A DNA stretch of 23,789 nucleotides from a virus: IMG/VR virus record IMGVR_UViG_3300042298_001776, positions 1-23,789 of that record. The stretch is one strand, 5' to 3'. The translations under genes were made by a program, and so were the position numbers. Shown piece after piece: positions 1 to 4,249 of the stretch (positions within the stretch are counted from its first letter, which is position 1; each line of letters starts with the position of its first letter). A model generated the notes under the pieces. The model saw nothing but the letters and a program-made list of their open reading frames with translations, searched no databases and was not told the origin of the DNA.

Positions 1-111
1 AGATGGCGTCGGCAAATCGTCTGGCTTCTTTACCCAAAGCAGATAGCCAAGACCGGCCACAATGAGCCAAGGTAGGTACTTGTTGAGATCCCCCGACGTT
101 TTCTCAGTCAT
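1..111 (-). CDS. Small membrane protein, cut by window edge
   Basis: An ATG at 111 on the minus strand opens a frame that runs off the left edge after 37 residues. It is preceded by GGGGAG about 8 bases upstream, a good ribosome binding site. The readable part has a short polar N-terminus (MTEKTSGDLNK), one hydrophobic segment at about residues 13-25 (LPWLIVAGLGYLLW) and then a charged KKPDD stretch, so it is a single-pass membrane protein. It overlaps the stop of the preceding gene by 8 bases (ATGACTGA), which implies translational coupling. With the two upstream membrane proteins it may belong to a lysis cassette. No family recognised; the C-terminal part is not in the window. Confidence 0.6.
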   Translation of the reverse strand, partial: MTEKTSGDLNKYLPWLIVAGLGYLLWVKKPDDLPTPS

Positions 112-391
112 CGCGATCGTCTCCCCAGTCGACTGGTTCAAGTGCCGATGCAACGACCGATGGTTCCTCAACGTTGTTTTCCTTCCACCACTTCCACAGA
201 AGCATCGCGATCTGGAGCAGCAGCAATATCGTTGCTGGATCGAGGCCACGGACTCGGCAATCCGCATCAAAGATGAGTTTTGCTTCGTCGCCATTGCCGT
301 GAGACGCGATCCATGCATCTCTGGCAATGTGACGAGCGAGAAGACGCTGTCGGAGGTTAAGCACTTGGCACATCCTTTGGCGATGTACCAC
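104..391 (-). CDS. Hypothetical protein with one membrane segment
   Basis: This is a small protein of about 95 residues. The frame is open upstream to a TTG at 421, but the best start is the GTG at 391, which has GGAG 9 bases upstream; an ATG at 373 is a further alternative. The N-terminal half is rich in Arg and Leu. A hydrophobic helix (PATILLLLQIAMLLW) follows in the second half, then a WKEN motif and an acidic tail ending in WGDDRDD. It overlaps the upstream holin-like gene by about 35 bases and the downstream membrane gene by 8, so the three are a tight translational unit. The architecture (short basic region, one membrane helix, acidic tail) could suit a lysis accessory protein, but no family is recognised and the function is inferred only from position. 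Confidence 0.6.
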   Translation of the reverse strand: MVHRQRMCQVLNLRQRLLARHIARDAWIASHGNGDEAKLIFDADCRVRGLDPATILLLLQIAMLLWKWWKENNVEEPSVVASALEPVDWGDDRDD

Positions 392-542
392 GAAGAGAAT
401 CTCCGACGATCCAAGCACCAATGAGCATTATCAGATTGGTCAATTGGTCTTCTGGGATCGGCAGCTTGTCCTTAAGCACAACCGCTGCAACGCCTGCAAC
501 TGCGGCCCAGAATCGCTTGGATTTTACGAGGTCAGATATCAC
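357..542 (-). CDS. Holin-like small membrane protein
   Basis: This 61-residue protein has two hydrophobic segments, about residues 11-23 (FWAAVAGVAAVVL) and 34-50 (LTNLIMLIGAWIVGDSL), separated by a short charged loop with LPIPEDQ, and a lysine-rich N-terminus. Size and topology fit phage holins, which form lesions in the inner membrane at lysis. The start is a GTG at 542 with a strong GGGGAGG ribosome binding site 6 bases upstream. It is the first gene of a three-gene membrane cluster running off the left edge. No endolysin is in the window, so the lysis role is an inference from topology and grouping. The 114 bases upstream (543-656) hold no gene; I see only a weak TCACC/GGTGA hairpin there. 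Confidence 0.55.
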   Translation of the reverse strand: MISDLVKSKRFWAAVAGVAAVVLKDKLPIPEDQLTNLIMLIGAWIVGDSLRGTSPKDVPSA

Positions 543-656
543 TGATCACCTCCCCTCTTTGGCTTGAGTACGGTTAGTCACCTTTGGTGATGCTACCGAG
601 CTAGCCAGCAGGTTCAGAGATGCGGATTTGTGCTGCTTCCGACAAACAGACCAAAA

Positions 657-881
657 CTATCCAATTCGACTCGATTTGACGTTCACTATTTTCGATGCCT
701 CAAGCCATGTCTCAATCTGGATTCGTGTCCAGTACGATCGTCGAGCATGAATTAGAAACGGTGCTGGCAGAGATTCATTTCGAGTCCACGCGTGAATGGT
801 TCTCGTGCTTACACCCAATTCCGCTGCAAGTTCCTTTGCACCTAGCAGCTTTGCTTGCTGGTTTAATTGTTCGTTGTTCAC
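657..881 (-). CDS. Small HTH DNA-binding protein (excisionase/MerR-like)
   Basis: A 74-residue protein whose middle (KELAAELGVSTRTIHAWTR, about residues 16-34) is a helix-turn-helix of the kind found in AlpA, excisionase and MerR-type N-termini; it is followed by a wing-like segment and a C-terminal helix (QIETWLEAS). Such proteins bind short DNA sites and often act as excisionases, terminase small subunits or transcription activators. The start is GTG at 881 with GGAG 7 bases upstream. It lies between RusA and the possible lysis genes, close to where many phages carry a late regulator or terminase small subunit; that role is inference. Its first 107 bases overlap, out of frame, the end of the upstream gene, which is unusually long for a same-strand overlap. 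Confidence 0.65.
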   Translation of the reverse strand: MNNEQLNQQAKLLGAKELAAELGVSTRTIHAWTRNESLPAPFLIHARRSYWTRIQIETWLEASKIVNVKSSRIG

Positions 882-1161
882 GCTTCGGCTCCTGTGCTCG
901 TTCCTGTTCCTGCCTCGCCAGTCGTGCAGTGAGAATGATCAGCTGCATCTCGTTTGATTCTTCGATCGTTCCTGGCCGTCGCTCATCGTTCGGATGATGC
1001 AGTTCCTCGCCAGCCTCAAGCCTCGCCGTCATCACCTCGATTTTCTCGGCGGTCCCAGGCTTGGCCGCGGTCGCCATCTTCGGAGGCAACCCGATCCAGT
1101 CCTCATCGTGGCTCTTGTTTTTGATTTCCTCAAACACGTTTTTGTGCCGGAATTGCTTCAT
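775..1161 (-). CDS. Hypothetical protein, 128 aa
   Basis: The start is well defined: ATG at 1161 with GGAGG 7 bases upstream, inside the end of the rusA-like gene (32-base overlap). The protein is strongly charged and hydrophilic, with no membrane segment. The middle contains a predicted helical stretch (EKIEVMTARLEAGEELHHPND) and a second helix-forming stretch rich in Glu, Gln and Arg (LARQEQERAQEPKREQ). The last 35 residues are basic and contain four scattered cysteines or histidines; they are encoded in DNA that is also the start of the HTH gene in another frame. I do not recognise a family. The clear ribosome binding site and operon position make it a real gene; the C-terminal tail may be a by-product of the overlap. 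Confidence 0.6.
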   Translation of the reverse strand: MKQFRHKNVFEEIKNKSHDEDWIGLPPKMATAAKPGTAEKIEVMTARLEAGEELHHPNDERRPGTIEESNEMQLIILTARLARQEQERAQEPKREQRTIKPASKAARCKGTCSGIGCKHENHSRVDSK

Positions 1162-1567
1162 CGTTCACCTCCGTGATTGTGATAAGTGTGTGTGCTGACT
1201 CATGTCCTCCAGCGATCCACTTCACGCAACTAAACAAAGCAATTTGCGAATCATCATCCCAAGCCACTTCATTTAGTGCGTCAAACACAGCTTTTGTTAA
1301 ATTGTCGGCGTCTGGTTTTTTGCAATGCAACACTCTCGGCATCGGTTTCGTTTTCCAAATCATTGATTGTGGACGAGGAAAGATGAATTCGATGTGACAT
1401 TTAACTGGTCCGGAGGCAATTAAACTCCTGATCGCTTGACCACCGACAAGTTTAATGGCGAGCTTGTACGGATCTGCTGTGGATGGGTTATAAACCCCCT
1501 TGCCGTATTTCATTCTTCGCGGCCTTGGCTGAGGCACTGGAGTTCCATCAACACGAAATGTAATCAC
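1130..1567 (-). CDS. rusA: RusA-family Holliday junction resolvase
   Basis: This 145-residue protein has the RusA signature: an N-terminal GTPVPQPRPR segment (residues 8-17) for DNA contact, the acidic KPDADNLTKAVFDALN motif with D86 and D88 followed by K92, and a second acidic cluster WDDDSQI (D104-D106). RusA dimers cut Holliday junctions with symmetric nicks; lambdoid and many other phages encode them to resolve recombination intermediates before packaging. The start is GTG at 1567 with GGAGG 7 bases upstream, and it overlaps the stop of the upstream gene (GTGA). Length fits the family (about 120-145). It belongs functionally with the Sak4-like ATPase and the DUF669 protein elsewhere in this operon. 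Family assignment is firm; activity is assumed from the intact acidic residues. Confidence 0.9.
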   Translation of the reverse strand: MITFRVDGTPVPQPRPRRMKYGKGVYNPSTADPYKLAIKLVGGQAIRSLIASGPVKCHIEFIFPRPQSMIWKTKPMPRVLHCKKPDADNLTKAVFDALNEVAWDDDSQIALFSCVKWIAGGHESAHTLITITEVNDEAIPAQKRV

Positions 1568-1794
1568 TCGATCACCTCCGCTCCGATGACGCTTCCGCCT
1601 TCGCCATCAAACACCAAGCACGGAAAGGTTGCGTTGGGATCATCGAGTCGCAGACGCTTTGCACAGAACGCCTCGAAACGATGCCAACACTCAACCGCTT
1701 CAGACTCTTGCAAACCAAAATGGAATTGCAAAGTGCCACAAAGGAATCCTTTCGGCGTAAGCTGCAAAGTTTGCACCTCATCATCGCTTTCCAT
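1564..1794 (-). CDS. Hypothetical protein, 76 aa
   Basis: The chosen start is the ATG at 1794, which has GGAGG 4 bases upstream; the frame is open to 1812 but the upstream ATG lacks a ribosome binding site. The protein begins MESDDEVQTLQLTPKG, is acidic and soluble, and contains an ECWHRFEAFCAKR segment. It has no recognisable domain. It overlaps the 39-aa membrane gene upstream by 14 bases and the rusA-like gene downstream by 4 (GTGA), so the three are translationally coupled. Function unknown. Confidence 0.6.
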   Translation of the reverse strand: MESDDEVQTLQLTPKGFLCGTLQFHFGLQESEAVECWHRFEAFCAKRLRLDDPNATFPCLVFDGEGGSVIGAEVIE

Positions 1795-1900
1795 CTCGCC
1801 TCCACATCGCATAAGAAGTCAAACCACCACCAGCCACCGCGAAAGGAAACCACCACGGAATCGCGGATTCCACTAGGTAGCGAAATTCGAATAAGCTCAT
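1781..1900 (-). CDS. 39-aa single-pass membrane protein
   Basis: A short gene easily missed because of its size. ATG at 1900 has AAGGGA about 7 bases upstream. The peptide starts MSLFEFRYLVESA, has a hydrophobic core (IPWWFPFAVAGGGLTSYAMW, roughly residues 14-33) and ends with basic residues RRDGKR, the topology of an N-out or tail-anchored single-span protein. The stop overlaps the start region of the next gene. The alternative reading of this DNA in another frame lacks a convincing start. No family recognised; small membrane peptides of this kind in phages may be host-interaction or lysis-timing factors, but nothing here shows that. Confidence 0.6.
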   Translation of the reverse strand: MSLFEFRYLVESAIPWWFPFAVAGGGLTSYAMWRRDGKR

Positions 1901-1933
1901 TGTTTTTCCCTTGCAATTCGGAATATGGTAAAT

Positions 1934-1958
1934 TCAACATATCACCGTGATATGTTGA
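1934..1958. promoter_or_regulatory. 25-bp perfect palindrome (possible operator)
   Basis: Two 12-base arms, TCAACATATCAC and GTGATATGTTGA, are perfect complements with a single base between them. The site lies between the end of the last cassette-like gene (stop at 1976) and the start of the 39-aa membrane gene (1900). A one-base spacer is better suited to binding of a dimeric protein to duplex DNA than to an RNA hairpin, though an 11-bp stem with a 3-base loop is also possible. No T-run follows, so it does not look like a terminator. Confidence 0.55.
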
Positions 1959-1975
1959 TGTCCGCATACTATTTG

Positions 1976-2173
1976 TTATCGTGACGACTCAAACGGAATC
2001 GTCACGATGTACGAAATTGTCAAATGCAACGGCACGCATGGGATGAAGCAAATCCAAACGTCTGTCCACATTCGCTTTGGCCCGTCGTCGAATTGCCCGT
2101 ATCCGTGCTTCCAAAACACGCCCACCCATAAATCTTCCAGCTTCCACTCAAATTTCGCTCTGGTAATCGACAC
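1976..2173 (-). CDS. Hypothetical 65-aa protein, integron-cassette-like gene
   Basis: The proposed start is GTG at 2173, immediately after the right core of attC-like site A; the frame is open further upstream, but that DNA is the recombination site itself. No clear ribosome binding site is seen, so the start is uncertain. The sequence contains KFEWKLEDLWVGVFWK and, near the end, DVWICFIPCVPLHLTIS; I recall similar short proteins with a DLWVG...C.PC.PLH pattern in planctomycetes, but cannot name a family or function. The gene is flanked exactly by a 9-bp inverted repeat, CACGATAAC at 2171-2179 and GTTATCGTG at 1975-1983, with the TAA stop lying inside the latter. This is the pattern of a gene brought in as a circular integron cassette. 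Confidence 0.6.
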   Translation of the reverse strand: MSITRAKFEWKLEDLWVGVFWKHGYGQFDDGPKRMWTDVWICFIPCVPLHLTISYIVTIPFESSR

Positions 2174-2264
2174 GATAACAACCCATTCCACCGAAGTCCC
2201 CGACAACGGTTATTTGACTTGTGAACATCCACCGACGGGGACTCGGTGAATGGGAGCGTTATCC
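2171..2264 (-). repeat. attC-like site A (complete)
   Basis: Read on the minus strand, the site starts with a TAAC core that contains the stop of the gene at 2259, then a 25-base arm (2236-2260) that pairs with a 26-base arm at 2177-2202. The pairing (CCCATT, CACCGA and GTCCCCG blocks) is interrupted by small unpaired bases, as in attC sites, and it ends in GTT. The inner part (2203-2235) holds a second small hairpin. Cores are GTTATCC on one side and GTTATCG on the other (minus-strand end), close to but not exactly the GTTRRRY consensus. Confidence 0.7.
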
Positions 2265-2531
2265 TGGAAACTCTGGTGTATCGCATAGTTTCCACGCAAT
2301 GACATCCTTCGGAGGCCACTGCTCACCATACCCGCACTTTTCGCCTTCGTACCGATGAATCATCAACCCATCGACATCAACAAATGTCTGTGCGTAATCA
2401 ACATGGATATGCCCGCTCCACTCTCTCACGGCAATCCAGATCGAATCGCCATCTCCTGGCTCGATCGACGGACCGATCCATTCCTGGATAACAACGGATT
2501 GCACCGAAGCCTCATTCGTCTCGCTCATCAT
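2259..2531 (-). CDS. Hypothetical 90-aa protein, cassette-like gene
   Basis: The start is the double ATG at 2531/2528, with GAGG 5 bases upstream; the longer open frame to 2603 runs through the site B hairpin and is not used. The protein is acidic and soluble, beginning MMSETNEASVQSVV, with segments GDGDSIWIAVREWSGHIHVDY and a C-terminal PKDVIAWKLCDTPEFPG. The ending vaguely resembles the DUF551 pattern (a final VxxW-x-P segment), but I cannot assign it. The TAA stop overlaps the core of attC-like site A. Its 5' side lacks the matching inverted repeat because site B is truncated there. Confidence 0.65.
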   Translation of the reverse strand: MMSETNEASVQSVVIQEWIGPSIEPGDGDSIWIAVREWSGHIHVDYAQTFVDVDGLMIHRYEGEKCGYGEQWPPKDVIAWKLCDTPEFPG

Positions 2532-2550
2532 ATTTACCTCTTTCCTTTCG

Positions 2551-2576
2551 GCTCGGTGAATCCGAGCGTTAGGTGT
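2551..2576 (-). repeat. attC-like site B (truncated, left half only)
   Basis: On the minus strand the core ACCTAAC fits the RYYYAAC consensus and contains the TAA stop of the gene at 2569. It is followed by a short perfect hairpin, GCTCGG and CCGAGC around a 5-base loop (2551-2567). The same start (AACGCT..., then ATTCACCGAG) is seen in site A, but the second, pairing arm and the closing GTT are missing; the sequence goes straight into the ribosome binding site of the next gene. Confidence 0.6.
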
Positions 2577-2883
2577 ATTCTTCAAAACCCTCTGGCACAC
2601 CACCTACCAGTTCAACTGCAAGCTGATCTATAAGGGTCGTTAGCCGCTTCCGTCGATCTGCATCTTCGCCAATCACTACCCTTCCACCACCTGGAGAGAC
2701 CGCGATGTACAACGCCTCAAGGGCTTGCATGCGAAAAACTGCATCGTCGCTTTTGTAATACCTATCGCCGCACTTGCTGTAATTCCATCCGGCACGTACC
2801 GGGAACTTCAGTTCATCTTGCAGTTGCTTTTCTGGTTCTGGTCGCGGTATCGCAATTCCACCATCAGTCGTTATGAACTCCAT
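2569..2883 (-). CDS. Hypothetical 104-aa protein, cassette gene
   Basis: ATG at 2883 lies 4 bases after an AGGTG that is itself part of the attC core (GTTAGGTGT), so the recombination core supplies the ribosome binding site. The protein is soluble, with MEFITTDGGIAIPRPEPEKQ at the N-terminus, a central region with KSDDAVFRMQALEALYIAVS and a C-terminal helix-forming RKRLTTLIDQLAVELV. No family recognised. It is flanked by a private 9-bp inverted repeat: ACACCTAAC at 2887-2895 and GTTAGGTGT at 2568-2576, the latter including its own stop codon. This is the strongest single example of an integron-type cassette here. Confidence 0.7.
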   Translation of the reverse strand: MEFITTDGGIAIPRPEPEKQLQDELKFPVRAGWNYSKCGDRYYKSDDAVFRMQALEALYIAVSPGGGRVVIGEDADRRKRLTTLIDQLAVELVGGVPEGFEEYT

Positions 2884-2886
2884 GAA

Positions 2887-2981
2887 ACACCTAACAATTG
2901 CGTGAACCGAAGCCCCCGATTCGGCGTTTTTGAAATAGAGGCGTAACCGGCGGGGGCTCGGTTACGCATTGCGTTCGTCGT
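2887..2981 (-). repeat. attC-like site C (complete)
   Basis: Read on the minus strand the site runs from ACGACGAAC (2981-2973) to GTTAGGTGT (2895-2887). The right-hand core GTTAGGT matches GTTRRRY exactly. The outer arms (AACGCAATGCGTAACCGAG + CCCCCG against CGGGGG + CTTCGGTTCACGCAATTGTT) pair almost completely with a few unpaired bases. An inner CCGGTTACGC block gives an alternative hairpin with the first arm, as in site D. Length about 95 bp, within the range of attC sites. Confidence 0.75.
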
Positions 2982-2982
2982 A

Positions 2983-3240
2983 CTAATCTGCACCCTGCAA
3001 CTGGTCACGTTCAATCAACAGATATTCAGTGCCTTCGATGTGCCGCCCATCAGGGTGAAAGTAGGTCATTAGCGAATAGTACCACTTTCCACACGCTCGC
3101 CACCTGCACAGCACAACCGAAGCTGCTGGCCACTTTTGTGCGGTCTCCCACGTATACCAATAACGATATGGAAACAGCTCTTGCGCATCAGTCGCCTCCT
3201 CGTATTTGCGATCACCGCCACTACCCATAAACAACTCCAT
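2983..3240 (-). CDS. Hypothetical 85-aa protein, cassette gene
   Basis: The start is ATG at 3240, just inside the cassette after the GTTCGTCGT core; the frame is open to 3537 but that stretch is the recombination site and the antisense of the neighbouring gene's frame. The protein (MELFMGSGGDRKYEEATDA...) is soluble, aromatic-rich (YRYWYTW, KWYYSLMTYF) and ends LLIERDQLQGAD. No family recognised. A private 9-bp inverted repeat flanks it: ACGACGAAC at 3244-3252 and GTTCGTCGT at 2973-2981, with the TAG stop only 2 bases outside the latter. No obvious ribosome binding site other than a weak TCCTATGGAG context. Confidence 0.65.
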   Translation of the reverse strand: MELFMGSGGDRKYEEATDAQELFPYRYWYTWETAQKWPAASVVLCRWRACGKWYYSLMTYFHPDGRHIEGTEYLLIERDQLQGAD

Positions 3241-3243
3241 AGG

Positions 3244-3337
3244 ACGACGAACAAACCGTTGCACCCAAGCCGCCGTAGGTGCGTTTTTTACTCTGGAACC
3301 GTTCACCGGCGGCTGGGTGAACGGTAGCGTTACTCGC
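3244..3337 (-). repeat. attC-like site D (complete)
   Basis: On the minus strand the site runs from the core GAGTAAC, which contains the stop of the gene at 3330, to TTTGTTCGTCGT. The outer arms at 3308-3331 and 3250-3274 pair over about 20 bases (ACCGTT, CACCC, GCCGCC blocks) with extra unpaired bases, and a perfect 10-bp inner hairpin (ACCGTTCACC/GGTGAACGGT, 3299-3326) shares the first arm. The AACGC start, the inner copy and the CAAAAACGC/AAAAAACGC motif in the loop are common to sites C and D, so they are related. Confidence 0.75.
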
Positions 3338-3713
3338 TCACCTCGCACGAAAACAGATTCGGTGCCTGTCCACCCCAAAATTCTTTCGTGTCCAAACGCT
3401 CCATGTCGTCTCGCGTTGAACGCACTCGACAGCACGGAGCTGAAATCACCACCACACCCTTCGACGTGAAATGACGCACTCGTATCAAGCCACCTGAACA
3501 CCACGGCCAGTCTTCGTCTGCACGCAGCAACTTCCAACCGTAGTTGTGCAGCCGTCCATCAGACGCCTCAATCCGCCACAGGATCGCTTGCGTCAAAACC
3601 AATCCTCCCTTTTGGTCAAAAACGTGATTGATCTCGATGCAATCAACTTGGTACTCGTGCGTTGTTGGCATCAACGGTGATCCTAGGCATGCAAAAAGGA
3701 CGGCGAGCATCAT
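3330..3713 (-). CDS. Hypothetical secreted or membrane-anchored protein, 127 aa
   Basis: The start is the double ATG at 3713/3710 with AGGA 5 bases upstream. The N-terminus MMLAVLFACLGSPLMPT is a short hydrophobic stretch that could be a weak signal peptide with a possible lipobox-like ACLG. The body contains NHVFDQKGGLVLTQAILWRIE, a YGWKLL segment, a CSGG motif and a C-terminal RSTRDDMERLDTKEFWGG. This layout (beta-rich first half with an aromatic/GW centre, then a TRDDxE-type stretch) resembles hypothetical proteins I recall from planctomycete genomes, but no function can be named. The stop lies in the core of attC-like site D. Its 5' flank (GTTACAG) only partly matches the expected partner of GAGTAAC, so its cassette origin is less clear. 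Confidence 0.65.
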   Translation of the reverse strand: MMLAVLFACLGSPLMPTTHEYQVDCIEINHVFDQKGGLVLTQAILWRIEASDGRLHNYGWKLLRADEDWPWCSGGLIRVRHFTSKGVVVISAPCCRVRSTRDDMERLDTKEFWGGQAPNLFSCEVSE

Positions 3714-3720
3714 GCTTTTC

Positions 3721-3807
3721 CTGTAACAAAAAGGACCGTGTTTTTGTTTCAATCCCGATCAGGAAACCCAACTTCAAATTTCGCTCAAAACGTCATTTCG
3801 TTACCGA
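3721..3807 (-). repeat. Possible degenerate attC-like site E
   Basis: Between the DUF551-like gene and the next gene there is a GTAAC...GTTAC pair about 80 bases apart (3804-3798 and 3727-3723 on the minus strand), with additional AAA/TTT and GAC/GTC pairings inside. The centre is not palindromic and the cores deviate from consensus. The preceding stop codon lies 7 bases past the first core. I regard this as a decayed site or coincidence. Confidence 0.25.
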
Positions 3808-4023
3808 GCGGGGTTCGTCTGCCGGCACTGCCGGCCCAACTGGGAACTCAGCCCAGTAGGTCACTTCAGAATCAATTGGTGCACCATTTGAAAAGATCCA
3901 GTACCCGTCCTCCAGGTAACCAGGCCAAACAACATCTGGCGAATCTGGCACATACACCAAGACGACAATCCCCTCGTCTGGCGTGTCTTGTTTTGTCTCA
4001 ATCCAGGTGATTGTCTCATTCAT
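3793..4023 (-). CDS. DUF551-like small protein
   Basis: The start is ATG at 4023 with AGGGA upstream; the open frame extends to 4071 into the GGACAAAA-type repeats, which are unlikely to be coding. The 76-residue protein has the pattern of DUF551 phage proteins: an early TWIE segment, DTPDEGIVVLVYV, then GYLEDGYWIFSNG and VTYWAEFP followed by a proline-rich end. In that family the final VTHWMPLP-type segment is the hallmark; here it is VTYWAEFPVGP. DUF551 proteins are common in the accessory early regions of phages and have no known function. It sits directly downstream of the candidate origin and upstream of the cassette-like genes. Confidence 0.6.
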   Translation of the reverse strand: MNETITWIETKQDTPDEGIVVLVYVPDSPDVVWPGYLEDGYWIFSNGAPIDSEVTYWAEFPVGPAVPADEPRSVTK

Positions 4024-4040
4024 ACCATCCCTACGCTTCT

Positions 4041-4238
4041 GTCCGTTTTGTCCACCTTTTGTCCCATTCAATTCGGGACAAAAGGTTTTGACTTAAAACC
4101 CTATAAAAAGACTGATAAAACACATATATAAAACCCACAAAAACACTTATGTCCTTATGTCCAGTCCTGGTAATACCTGTAGGGATACGTAAGCCCTCTC
4201 GGGGGTATACAGGGACAAAAGGACAAAAGGACAAAAGG
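4041..4238 (-). repeat. GGACAAAA repeat region (candidate replication origin)
   Basis: About 200 bases without a gene, just downstream of the primase-helicase. It holds a 12-bp perfect inverted repeat, ACCTTTTGTCCC and its complement with a 9-base spacer (4054-4086), two tandem TTATGTCC units (4147-4162), three tandem GGACAAAA units (4213-4236) and a further GTTTTGTCC at 4045-4053. The same octamer thus appears about six to eight times in both orientations, with an A/T-rich stretch (ACATATATAAAACC, around 4123-4136) between. Iterated boxes, an A/T-rich tract and closeness to the initiator gene suit an origin. No T-run follows the hairpin, which argues against a simple terminator. Confidence 0.5.
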
Positions 4239-4249
4239 TCGTCGGCCAA

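Noticed and set aside
543-656. Hairpin TCACC/GGTGA near 580 as terminator
   Set aside because: The stem is only 5 bp and no T-run follows.
1572-1967. Minus-strand reading frame of 131 codons
   Set aside because: It crosses the 25-bp palindrome and lies in another frame than two smaller genes with better starts and coupled stops.
2020-2319. Minus-strand reading frame of 99 codons
   Set aside because: It runs through attC-like site A; the frame at 1976-2173 agrees with the cassette borders.
4147-4238. Tandem repeats as a CRISPR array
   Set aside because: Units are 8 bases without spacers.
4031-4249. Minus-strand reading frame of 72 codons across the repeat region
   Set aside because: It starts at a TTG without a ribosome binding site and its first residues are simply the translation of the tandem GGACAAAA repeats.
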